A stretch of DNA of 16,186 nt from assembly GCA_900313845.1 (NCBI GenBank), contig OMTC01000004.1, forward strand, positions 1-16,186, read 5' to 3'. The notes beneath the pieces are model-generated. The model saw only the letters and a list, made by a program, of their open reading frames with translations. It had not been told where the DNA came from and did not search any database. This document shows, in pieces, positions 1 through 7,964 of the stretch. The stretch comes from an uncultured Prevotellaceae bacterium. GTDB lineage: Bacteria > Bacteroidota > Bacteroidia > Bacteroidales > Bacteroidaceae. Every line of letters begins with the position of its first letter. Position 1 is the stretch's first letter. A program made the translations under genes and the position numbers.

Positions 1-41
1 TGCTAATTTTAGTTTACTCATAGGTGTTCTGATTGAATGCG

Positions 42-85
42 TTGTACTTTGTAACTTGAATTTGTACTTTGTAATTTGTAACTTA
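42..85. repeat. Imperfect AT-rich tandem repeat
   Basis: Two adjacent copies of a roughly 20-base unit beginning TTGTACTTTGTAA lie at 42-61 and 62-85; the second copy ends in an extra TTTGTAACTTA. The stretch is non-coding and lies downstream of the xus operon terminator candidate. Short TTTGTAA-type repeats are common in Bacteroidota intergenic DNA. No function can be assigned. Apart from this repeat nothing is seen in 1-117. Confidence 0.5.
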
Positions 86-117
86 AAACATAGTCCTTGT
101 GGATTCTTCAAAAACGT

Positions 118-150
118 CTATTCCAGTATCTATCACAGACACTGGAATAG
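118..150 (-). terminator. Candidate intrinsic terminator of the xus operon
   Basis: Read on the minus strand, CTATTCCAGT at 150-141 pairs perfectly with ACTGGAATAG at 127-118. The stem extends inward by four more pairs (one G-U) to a 5-base loop, giving about 14 pairs. It is followed on the minus strand by ACGTTTTTG, a short T-run. It lies about 90 bases past the xusE stop and suits termination of the leftward operon. The stem is not GC-rich and the T-run is only five bases, so termination may be partial. Confidence 0.55.
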
Positions 151-202
151 AAAAAATACATAAGTGTATCAAACTAATATAGAATCCGTTTTGTTATGTA
201 GA

Positions 203-230
203 GGAGGACAAACGCAGAGGCTTGTCCTCC
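203..230. other. Stem-loop just past the xusE stop codon
   Basis: GGAGGACAA at 203-211 is the exact reverse complement of TTGTCCTCC at 222-230, with a 10-base loop. It begins 9 bases after the xusE stop codon. No T-run follows on the minus strand, so it is less likely a terminator than a 3'-end mRNA stabilising hairpin or a component of a two-hairpin termination region with the stem at 118-150. Confidence 0.4.
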
Positions 231-238
231 ATTAGGAA

Positions 239-1312
239 CTACTCAATGAAGTAGAGTTCCAGCAGTGTGTATCCAGAACCTGTGAAGAGCAGATGCTTAT
301 CGTCGAGAGTACCGACTATTGGGTCATCACCGAAGTTGATTTCAATGTAGAATGTTCCGTCGCCATTGTCAATTATTCGGTCTGACATGTTGTTAGGAGA
401 GATGTCGTTATCAGCTCCCATCCACTGGGTATCCCACCATCCGTTGGTGATACGGATCTGATACCAATCTGCATCTGGCCTACACAATGCATAGAAGGTG
501 CCGGTCTTCATTTTCTCCCAAACATCTTCAGGGAAAGTAGCCACGCACTCATTGTTGCCATCGTGTCCATCCATAGCGAATCGGCAGTTGACATTGCCCC
601 AGTCGATAGTGCCTTTCACGCCATCGTTCTTCCAGATAATGGTCTTCTGAATCTCGAAGTGACCGCCGTTGGAAGCTTGCTCGTAAGTGAGCTCAGGCAT
701 TGGTAAGCGCTGTCCGTCGTAGGTGTGGATATAGCCCACAAAGGTGCCTTCGTAGATGTTCTTTGGTGGAATACGGAATACGACAGTGCTTGTACCCTTG
801 CGATAGAAGTCCTTTTGGTCGATGAACTGAGTTTCGCCTTCTGCATCGAGTAATTCTACCTTATTGATGAATTCCAAGTCAGTACCGAACACTGTGATGA
901 GATTACCACCAGTAACGGTTTCTCCTTCCTGCTGGGAGAATCCCGACACTACAGTACGACCAACCGTCAAAGCCTGAGGTGATTCTGTTTGGTTGTCAGC
1001 AGTGCGTACCACGATCTTGCCACCCTCTTTAGAAATGCCCGCAGGAGCGTTGACACGAATCATGTGGTCGCTGACCGTCTCGAAAGAGGTGACTTTCACG
1101 CCACCAGGAAATTCTATTTCGTTGACGCCATTAAATCCCGAGCCATTGATGGTGATGGGCTGATTGGTGACTACCTTGGTAGGGAAGAACACTTTGATGC
1201 CCAGTCCGACATTGGCGGAACCGTTTAAGTCGTCGTCAGAGCAGGCTGTAAAGGCGGCAGTGAGTAGAACCACCGCAAGCAGCGAGCCTAAACATTTGAT
1301 GATATGCTTCAT
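239..1312 (-). CDS. xusE: IPT/TIG surface glycan-binding lipoprotein (XusE-like)
   Basis: Likely an outer-membrane, surface-exposed lipoprotein that binds glycan and helps deliver it to the adjacent SusCD pairs. Residues 1-23 form a signal peptide ending in a lipobox (FTAC, Cys24), followed by SDDD, an acidic stretch of the kind associated with surface export of Bacteroidota lipoproteins. Two Ig-like IPT/TIG modules follow at about 36-115 (GSGF motif) and 119-215 (FGTDLE motif). The C-terminal part (about 216-357) is rich in aromatics, including NGWWDTQW, and is the probable carbohydrate-binding region. The ATG at 1312 places the signal peptide correctly. It is the last gene of a five-gene operon, 31 bases after xusD. 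The name is inferred from its place after two SusCD pairs, as in xylan-utilization clusters; the ligand is not visible from sequence. It could instead be a generic DUF-type SGBP of another hemicellulose locus. Confidence 0.85.
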   Translation of the reverse strand: MKHIIKCLGSLLAVVLLTAAFTACSDDDLNGSANVGLGIKVFFPTKVVTNQPITINGSGFNGVNEIEFPGGVKVTSFETVSDHMIRVNAPAGISKEGGKIVVRTADNQTESPQALTVGRTVVSGFSQQEGETVTGGNLITVFGTDLEFINKVELLDAEGETQFIDQKDFYRKGTSTVVFRIPPKNIYEGTFVGYIHTYDGQRLPMPELTYEQASNGGHFEIQKTIIWKNDGVKGTIDWGNVNCRFAMDGHDGNNECVATFPEDVWEKMKTGTFYALCRPDADWYQIRITNGWWDTQWMGADNDISPNNMSDRIIDNGDGTFYIEINFGDDPIVGTLDDKHLLFTGSGYTLLELYFIE

Positions 1313-1343
1313 AATTCTTCAGTTTTTTACGTTTTACTCTGTT

Positions 1344-3047
1344 TTACCATCCTGGATTCTGAACGAGATGGGAATTCTTCTTCAGTTCCGACTGTGGAAT
1401 TGGGTAGAAGTAGTACTTGTCATCCCACTGGCGTGAAACGTTGGAGCGTGTGAGCATGAGATTGCTGCTGAGGGTAGCTACCTGAATGTTCTTGAAATAC
1501 TGTGCACCCTTCTTCCAGCGGCGTACATCCCAGAAGCGATGGTTCTCGAAAGCCAACTCCACGAGGCGTTCACGCTCATAGCGCTTCACCCATGCTTCAC
1601 CATCCTCGGTGAATGCTGGCATCTGTATGTCTTCGCGATTGCGCAAAACGTTGATGGCCTCGTTAGCTGTCATGCCATAGGTGGCATCGTTTGCACTGCC
1701 TGTGGCATTGTAAACTGCTTCAGCATAGTCGAGATAGAACTCTGCCAAGCGGAACAGAATCCACGTGTGACGACGAGTCACCTGGTTGTCGGCTGTGGTG
1801 ACACAGGAACCATCAACCAGCTTGCGGAGATAGTAGCCCGTAGGGGTAGAACCATACTTAGGAGCGCCATTGAATCCACCGACAAAGGTTTCGATGATTT
1901 TCTTCTGCGAACCATTGGTAGGCCATTCGTCACCGTTCTTCACCACGGTGAGTGCAAAGCGAGGGTCGAGGCCTTCGTAAGGGTCAACTTCGTTGAGGTT
2001 GATGTTACCAGGATAGCGCTCAGCGAAAGTCTGTCCATTGTCCTGATACTCATACTGGTCGATGAAGCTCTGAGTAGGGCAATTGCCCGAGGAAGCATTC
2101 TCAACACCGATAGGGTAGTTGGCCATTTCGAAGCTGTTGCTTTCGCCACGTCCGAGACCGAAGATGATTTCCTTGTTGAAGAAAGCATCGTTTCCCCACA
2201 GAGAAGCATACGTTCCGAGCTTCAGTCCCCATACGGAGGCGTTGTCGAGGATATACTTGCAAGCCTCTGCAGCCTTTTGCCACTTGGCCTTGTCGTTGGT
2301 TGGGTTGTGGAGCGGAGAAGCTGCATAGAGCAACGTGCGAGCTTTGAGAGCAAATGCAGCGATGCGTGTAGCGCGTCCCACTTCTGCATTGACTTCCGTA
2401 TTGTAGTCAGTAGGAAGATAAGGAGCAACGGCATCGCACTCATCGACGATGAACTTCACAATCTGGTCGGCTGGTGTGCGTTCCATATTGTTTGCCTGAC
2501 CATTGGTGAGAGTAGTCGTTACAAGTGGTACATCGCCGTAGGTCTTGAACAGCTCGAAATAGAAGTATGCACGGAGGAAGCGCAACTCGTAAGGGAACAG
2601 TTCCATTTGCTGAATCCAGTTCTGGTAGTCGCTGTTGTACTTCCAATCGGAAATGTCGGTCTGGTCAATCTTTTCCAGATACATGTTGGCGTCAGCAATA
2701 GCTGTATATGACTTGGTCCATGTGTTGGAATAAGGGTTGGCTGGACTCCATCCGCCATTCACATAGTTGTTGATGGCTCCCGTAGCGAGTGCATACTGAG
2801 CCTCGTCGGTGGCACCAGCGAGGAAGTAGGCACTGTTGGATTCGAATTCATTATTATATAGCTGAGCATAGACATCGAACACGAGGTTCTTGATGCCATC
2901 GCCGAAATAGTTGTATGTCCACTCCTCGTTGCGGTTTGTCGCCTCGGTGTAGTCGAGGTCGGCACACGACGTGAAGAGGAAAGAGGAAAGAGGAAGAAGA
3001 AGGGAGAACACTCCTGCCACTACCTTTGTATATTTTTTAGTTGTCAT
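1344..3047 (-). CDS. xusD: SusD-like starch/xylan-binding outer-membrane lipoprotein (second pair, XusD-like)
   Basis: A SusD/RagB-family lipoprotein, predicted to act as the lid that captures oligosaccharide for its SusC partner. The signal peptide ends in lipobox FTSC (Cys28). The family signature RFLRAYFYFELFKTYGDVPL lies at 156-175; a central LKARTLLYAASPLHNP stretch and the C-terminal helical block with RLAEFYLDYAEA and FWDVRRW are typical of the SusD fold. At 567 aa its length is ordinary for the family. It ends in NPGW, as does the other SusD in the operon. The ATG at 3047 is the only start that gives a proper lipoprotein signal. It lies 34 bases after the SusC-like gene and so pairs with it. 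The DNA just before the start, TTGAAAAATCGAAGATT, closely resembles that before the SusC gene. Substrate specificity is inferred from the whole locus, not from binding residues. Confidence 0.9.
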   Translation of the reverse strand: MTTKKYTKVVAGVFSLLLPLSSFLFTSCADLDYTEATNRNEEWTYNYFGDGIKNLVFDVYAQLYNNEFESNSAYFLAGATDEAQYALATGAINNYVNGGWSPANPYSNTWTKSYTAIADANMYLEKIDQTDISDWKYNSDYQNWIQQMELFPYELRFLRAYFYFELFKTYGDVPLVTTTLTNGQANNMERTPADQIVKFIVDECDAVAPYLPTDYNTEVNAEVGRATRIAAFALKARTLLYAASPLHNPTNDKAKWQKAAEACKYILDNASVWGLKLGTYASLWGNDAFFNKEIIFGLGRGESNSFEMANYPIGVENASSGNCPTQSFIDQYEYQDNGQTFAERYPGNINLNEVDPYEGLDPRFALTVVKNGDEWPTNGSQKKIIETFVGGFNGAPKYGSTPTGYYLRKLVDGSCVTTADNQVTRRHTWILFRLAEFYLDYAEAVYNATGSANDATYGMTANEAINVLRNREDIQMPAFTEDGEAWVKRYERERLVELAFENHRFWDVRRWKKGAQYFKNIQVATLSSNLMLTRSNVSRQWDDKYYFYPIPQSELKKNSHLVQNPGW

Positions 3048-3081
3048 AATCTTCGATTTTTCAATTATTCAATCTTCTATA

Positions 3082-5868
3082 TCAGAAAGTCACGGAGAGA
3101 CCAACGTTCACACTCTTCATCACAGGGTAGCCCGTGTTGAGATTCTCTGCATCCATGGCATCGATATTGTCGAAGGAAAGGAGGTTCTGTCCCTGGACGA
3201 ACACTTTGGCTCCTGACACCTTGAGCGGCTCGATGACCTTGGCAGGCAACTTATAGTAGAGTTCGCAGTCGCGGAGTTTGAGCCAGCTGATGTTTTGATA
3301 CCAGATGGTGGAGTTCTGAGCGTTGTTTGCCACGTTCTCGGTCGAGAGGCGTGGATAGAGTGCATTGGCTCCTGCTATGTCGAAACAGTTCTTGTAGTAT
3401 TCCTGAGAGAGGTTGCGGTTGTCGGAGAGTGCTCCCCAGACACCATCCACATAACGGAGGTTCTTCACCTGATGAGCTGCTCCCTGGAAAGTGGCGTTGA
3501 TACCAAAGCCCTTGTATTCTGCTCCGAGGGAGAAGGCATAGTTGAGTGCAGGGAAGGCATTGCCATAGTCCTGAGCCACGTAGTCGTTCTCGTTGATGAC
3601 ATTATCACCGTTGACATCCTTATACTTGATGTCGCCCACCTTCACCTGTCCGAACTGCTGAATAGGACTGTTGTCGATTTCGTCCTGGCTCTGGAAGAAG
3701 CCCAAGGCGATGAGTCCGCGTTCTGCATCTGCAGGACCATCAATGACGGAAAGGTTAGGATAAGCAGGAGTTTCAATCCATTCCAGAATCTTGCTCTTCA
3801 CTGCCGAGATGGAAGCGCCAGCATTCAGGTTCAGACCATTTGCGAGCGTCTTGGCATAGCGCAGACCGAGTTCGAAACCGTAGCTTGCCACGCGTCCCTT
3901 GTCGTCGTAGGATGACTGAATACCCACCACGTCGGAGTTGAGCGAACGAGCGTTGACGAGGATGTTGCGACGCTGCTGATAGAAGAAGTCGAGAGTGACA
4001 TCGAGTGAGTTGGCAATGCGGAGGTCGGTACCGATGTTTGCCTTATAGGCTGTTTCCTGAGCAAAGTCCTTGGTAGGGAACTGAGTGAGGAAGGCACCCC
4101 AAGAAGACTGGAAGTTGTTGCCATACCAGAACTGTCCGTGGGAAGCGTCCCATGCTTCCAGCCAAAGGCCTGCTTCAGGCACATAGTCCGTGTGCTGAAT
4201 ACCTCCCGAAAGGCGAAACTTTCCATAGTTGAGGAAGGAACTTTCTGGCTGGTTGATATAGATGTAGCCGAGACCCATCGTTGGCGAGAATGCCCACTTG
4301 GCAGGATAGCTGCGGTTGGAACCGTTGGCTGCCAGCACAACGTCCGCCATCAAGCGGTTGGCGTGGTCGTAGTGCATAGCTAACTGCCAGTTAGCACGAT
4401 ACCAAGTGTTGTGGCGACCGTCGCGAATCTCGCTCTTCATGTTGTAGTTGGCATTGGCAGCGAGGTTGTCGCCGTTTTCCAACTGGATGCCATACTTCAG
4501 ACCTGTGTTGAAGGTAGCGATGCGCCACTGTGAAGCAACCCAGTTGTTGAACACGAGCTTGTCCTCTACCGTACCCATCACGGTCTCCTGCATCTTGCCG
4601 CTGGCGTCGTAGTAGTTCCAGCCATACTGATAACCCTTCGAACGGGTTTCAATCGTGTTGGAAGCATTGTCGTAAGAAGCGCCAATGTAGAACTTCAGAC
4701 CCTTGGTGATGATGTCGAGGTCTTGCTCCAATGTCATGTTGGCCCAAATCTGACGTTGGTGAGTCTTCATGAAACCAGCACCCTGTGACTTGGCAAGGAG
4801 GTTGAAGTCGCCGTAAGTCTGGCTACCACCCCAAACACCATTCGCTGTGCGGATTGGGAATGCCAATGCAGGAACCTTGTAGAGATGCCACCAAGCATCG
4901 TTTGAATCCACGTTAGGCACACCGTTCGTCTCCATCAGGATACCGAGGATATTGGCACTCACTCTGGTCGTGTTGCTCACCTCGAAATCGAGGTTGGCAC
5001 GGATGTTTGCCTTTGAATACTTCAGCTGCGAAGTCCAGTCATCCTGCTTAGGATTCTTATAAAGACCGCGGGCATCGGTGTAGTCGAGGTGAGTGTAGTA
5101 CTGCACCTTGTCTGTGCCACCATAGAAGGAAAGGAATGCATTCGACTCGTGAGCCGTGTTCTTGAACACTTCCTTCTTCCAATCCACGTTTGGATAAACG
5201 AATGGGTCGCTTCCGTCAGCGAATTTCTGCAATTCAGCGTCCGTATAGGCTGCACCCAAACCATCGTTCAGACGGGCACGATTCAGCGCATTGGCATAGT
5301 CGTATGCACTGACCATGTCTGCCATCTTAGGATCGAACTGGAACTTGTGAGAAGCACCCACCTTGAAATGGTTCTTGCCATCCTTGTTGCCGTGCTTGGT
5401 CTTCACGAGCAGCACACCGTTGATGGCTTCGTGTCCGTAGAGAGCCACAGCAGCGGCATCCTTCAGAACGGTGACACTTTCCACTTCTTCCACGGTGAGA
5501 CGGTCGATAGGGCGTTCCACACCATCCACGAGAATCAGAATGTCTCTCTCGCCAGTCGTCTGGACACCACGGATGTTAAACGTTGCGCCACGACCTTCCT
5601 CACCCTTGAAGCCAGTGTTCTGGTAGGCATTCAGGCCAGGGAGCTTGCCATAGAGTGCATCTGCCAGGCTGATGGCTGATGTGCGGCGCAGCTCTTCAGC
5701 AGTGATGGTAGTAGTGGCAGCTGTTGTGAGGAATTCTGACTGCTCCACACCATAGCCCAAATCTACCTTCTGCGACGCTTTGTCGCTCAGCGTCACTTGG
5801 GCATGAACCGCCGTTGGGACACTGCAAAATACCGCAAAGGTATATATTAATATGTTTCTTATTTTCAT
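3082..5868 (-). CDS. xusC: SusC-like TonB-dependent transporter lacking the N-terminal CarboxypepD domain (XusC-like)
   Basis: A SusC/RagA-family TonB-dependent outer-membrane barrel importing oligosaccharides with its SusD partner. Residues 1-23 are a signal peptide ending AVHA. The usual carboxypeptidase-D regulatory-like domain is absent: about ten residues after cleavage comes a short TonB-box-like segment (VDLGYG, 35-40) and then the plug, with ALYGKLPGLNAYQ, FNIRGV, ILVDGVERP and VTVLKDAAAVALYG up to about residue 160. The rest is barrel, ending in the aromatic terminus VGLSVTF. At 928 aa it is about 120 residues shorter than the other SusC here. The ATG at 5868 is chosen; the frame could also open at a TTG at 5877, which adds three residues before an otherwise complete signal peptide and is less likely. 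It starts 29 bases after the SusD gene upstream and is third in the operon. The lack of the regulatory domain looks native, since the signal peptide is intact and no frameshift is seen. Confidence 0.9.
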   Translation of the reverse strand: MKIRNILIYTFAVFCSVPTAVHAQVTLSDKASQKVDLGYGVEQSEFLTTAATTTITAEELRRTSAISLADALYGKLPGLNAYQNTGFKGEEGRGATFNIRGVQTTGERDILILVDGVERPIDRLTVEEVESVTVLKDAAAVALYGHEAINGVLLVKTKHGNKDGKNHFKVGASHKFQFDPKMADMVSAYDYANALNRARLNDGLGAAYTDAELQKFADGSDPFVYPNVDWKKEVFKNTAHESNAFLSFYGGTDKVQYYTHLDYTDARGLYKNPKQDDWTSQLKYSKANIRANLDFEVSNTTRVSANILGILMETNGVPNVDSNDAWWHLYKVPALAFPIRTANGVWGGSQTYGDFNLLAKSQGAGFMKTHQRQIWANMTLEQDLDIITKGLKFYIGASYDNASNTIETRSKGYQYGWNYYDASGKMQETVMGTVEDKLVFNNWVASQWRIATFNTGLKYGIQLENGDNLAANANYNMKSEIRDGRHNTWYRANWQLAMHYDHANRLMADVVLAANGSNRSYPAKWAFSPTMGLGYIYINQPESSFLNYGKFRLSGGIQHTDYVPEAGLWLEAWDASHGQFWYGNNFQSSWGAFLTQFPTKDFAQETAYKANIGTDLRIANSLDVTLDFFYQQRRNILVNARSLNSDVVGIQSSYDDKGRVASYGFELGLRYAKTLANGLNLNAGASISAVKSKILEWIETPAYPNLSVIDGPADAERGLIALGFFQSQDEIDNSPIQQFGQVKVGDIKYKDVNGDNVINENDYVAQDYGNAFPALNYAFSLGAEYKGFGINATFQGAAHQVKNLRYVDGVWGALSDNRNLSQEYYKNCFDIAGANALYPRLSTENVANNAQNSTIWYQNISWLKLRDCELYYKLPAKVIEPLKVSGAKVFVQGQNLLSFDNIDAMDAENLNTGYPVMKSVNVGLSVTF

Positions 5869-5897
5869 AACCTTCAATTTTTCAAATTGTTAAAGAA

Positions 5898-7946
5898 TTA
5901 CCATCCAGGATTCTGTGAAAGTCCATAACCCTTCTGAATCTCGATACGAGACACTGGGTCAAGATACCACTTGTTTGTCCAGAAGCCAGGGTCCCACCAG
6001 CGGCGAGCACCGTTCACAATCTGTGGCTTTTCGTATTCGAACTTAGGCCATGGTGTACTTGGATCCCAACGCAGGTTGATGAGGTTGCCGTCTTTGTCAT
6101 ACAAAGGAAGGCGCTTGCCGTCGTCACCCAGTCGATAGACTCTGATTTCATGCAATGGCTTGGTGAAGAGGTCCTGACGCTTGCGGCGAACCATGTCGTA
6201 CAGACGGTCACCACACTCGGCACCGATTTCGCAGTTGCGCTCACGCAGAATTTCGTTGATGAGGTTCTCCTTGTTCGAACGCAGGTTCAACGAAGGGTTC
6301 ATGTCCTCGAGACGTCCCAATCCTACGCGGCTGCGAACCACGTGCAGGTCGTTCAGAGCACCAGTGAAGTCGCCTGTCTCTGCACGAGCCTCTGCTCGAA
6401 TCAGGTACATTTCAGCCAGACGGATGTAAGAAACACCGATGAATTCGTCGTTCATGCGGTCGTTGGTATAGTCGAGCATCCACTTGAACTTGCGGTAGTT
6501 CGAAGCAGCATCGTCGGAGTTCGCATCGCCAAAGTTGTTCTGGTCGAAGTACATAGCGCCGTTCACCCAAGTGTCGGCGTATGCATTACCTGCATAATCG
6601 AAACCAGCAGGCAGCGACTGACGAGGTACGAGCATCGTCTCATACAGACGAGGGTCGCGGTCGGCGAAGATGTCATAGCCGTTAGGATTCTTGCCAGGTC
6701 CGTAGATGTCGGAATAAGGGAACACGCGACCATCCTGCATACCGAAGCATTCCATGAGCTCGTTGGTAGGAACGGCACCACCTTGGCGGTAGCAGTCGAG
6801 GGCGAAACCTCTCCATCCCCATCCCCATCCGTTTTCTACGACAGCACCGTCACGAACCACGTCGGACATCAGCTGAGTAGGGTGGACATCGAAAATCTTC
6901 TCATGACGAGTCTCGTTGTTGCGATAGCGGTAAGCACGGCGGTAAGCCATACGGTAGCCAGCTTCGTTCTGAGTCTCTGGCTGAATCAGCTGGTAGTAGT
7001 CGCCGTTGGCAGCGTTGTCGTCGAAGAATTCATTGCAATACTGCAAGCAACGGTTCCAAAGGCTTGGGTCTTCCTTGCCGTACCACACATTCTCGATTCT
7101 TGTGAATTCAGTCACCTTGTCAGGTGAATACTGTATATAAGGTTCAGGGCTGTTGAACAGAGGCGATGCAGCGAACATCCACAGCTTGGCACGCAGAGCG
7201 CGAGCTGAAGCACGAGTCAGACGACCCGACCACTGACCGATGTCAGAGTTTGGAATGTTCCAGATGTAACCAGGTTCATTGATGGCGCACTGAATCAGCG
7301 AGTCGATGAATTCCACCGTCTGCATGGCGGTTGCGCGTCCTTCCAGATAGCCTTCACCCACTTCGAAAGCTTTCTTCACGAGGCAGAGACCACCGAAGTT
7401 GCGGAACGCGTCGAAGTAGCGGCTTGCCATAATCGTGTAAGCCTCGCCGCGCAAACGACTCTTCTCCTCTTCGCTCATGTCAGGCACTTTCTTGATGTTC
7501 TCAATCAGCTGCCAGCACTTGCGAACCGTCTCATAGATAGATACACGTCCACCAGCGTCGCTGTCCAAACCACTTTTCGTGGAATACGAGAATTTTCCCT
7601 GAAGGTTACCATCCTCCGTGTCCTGGGCATTCTCCGTCAGCAGACCAGGATAGTAGCTCTGCTTCGGACCGCCCCAGCTCACGTAGCAATGGTACGAGTC
7701 GGAGAGCACGTCGATAGGCGCACCGTTCATCATGTTACCCGAAGTATAAGTGCAATAGAGTTGTCCGTATGCACTCCACAGGAAATTGCGGGTGTATTCG
7801 GCCTTGGAGAACACCGTGTCAATGTTCACATCAACACCAGGGGATTTCTCAAGAAAGGCGTTACCCACATTGAAGTCATCCACACACGATGTGAAGATGC
7901 TCATGGTCATTCCCAAAACCAATATGTATGTCAATAACTTTTTCAT
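5898..7946 (-). CDS. xusB: SusD-like outer-membrane lipoprotein (first pair, XusB-like)
   Basis: A SusD/RagB-family surface lipoprotein that pairs with the 1052-aa SusC. The signal peptide ends in lipobox FTSC (Cys21), followed by VDDF. The SusD signature appears as EAYTIMASRYFDAFRNFGG from 168, with ARALRAKLWMFAASPLFNSP in the middle and RLAEMYLIRAEARAETGDF plus LRERNCEIGAECGDRLYDM near the C-terminus; the protein ends in NPGW. At 682 aa it is over 100 residues longer than the second SusD, so the two pairs are not recent copies of each other. The ATG at 7946 is chosen. The frame also has a GTG at 7958, which would add MEEN before the signal peptide. The sequence GGAAG-AAAAT-ATG could serve as a weak ribosome site for the ATG. 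The gap from xusA is only 18 bases, implying tight co-transcription. It is the likely main glycan-binding lid of the first import complex; the ligand is inferred as xylan-like. Confidence 0.9.
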   Translation of the reverse strand: MKKLLTYILVLGMTMSIFTSCVDDFNVGNAFLEKSPGVDVNIDTVFSKAEYTRNFLWSAYGQLYCTYTSGNMMNGAPIDVLSDSYHCYVSWGGPKQSYYPGLLTENAQDTEDGNLQGKFSYSTKSGLDSDAGGRVSIYETVRKCWQLIENIKKVPDMSEEEKSRLRGEAYTIMASRYFDAFRNFGGLCLVKKAFEVGEGYLEGRATAMQTVEFIDSLIQCAINEPGYIWNIPNSDIGQWSGRLTRASARALRAKLWMFAASPLFNSPEPYIQYSPDKVTEFTRIENVWYGKEDPSLWNRCLQYCNEFFDDNAANGDYYQLIQPETQNEAGYRMAYRRAYRYRNNETRHEKIFDVHPTQLMSDVVRDGAVVENGWGWGWRGFALDCYRQGGAVPTNELMECFGMQDGRVFPYSDIYGPGKNPNGYDIFADRDPRLYETMLVPRQSLPAGFDYAGNAYADTWVNGAMYFDQNNFGDANSDDAASNYRKFKWMLDYTNDRMNDEFIGVSYIRLAEMYLIRAEARAETGDFTGALNDLHVVRSRVGLGRLEDMNPSLNLRSNKENLINEILRERNCEIGAECGDRLYDMVRRKRQDLFTKPLHEIRVYRLGDDGKRLPLYDKDGNLINLRWDPSTPWPKFEYEKPQIVNGARRWWDPGFWTNKWYLDPVSRIEIQKGYGLSQNPGW

Positions 7947-7964
7947 ATTTTCTTCCACTATTTA

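Noticed and set aside
1539..2711. 390-codon open frame on the plus strand opposite the second SusD gene
   Set aside because: It lies fully antisense to a clear SusD gene, has no recognisable domain or start context, and is explained by the codon usage of the real gene.
5869..5877. TTG start three codons upstream for the second SusC
   Set aside because: The ATG at 5868 already gives a complete signal peptide and follows the A-rich/GAAG leader shared with neighbours.
6150..7127. 325-codon plus-strand frame opposite the first SusD gene
   Set aside because: Antisense shadow; composition is rich in His/Val/Thr with no family features.
7947..7958. GTG start four codons upstream for the first SusD
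   Set aside because: The ATG at 7946 gives a standard lipoprotein signal (MKKLL...FTSC), whereas the extension adds two acidic residues before it.
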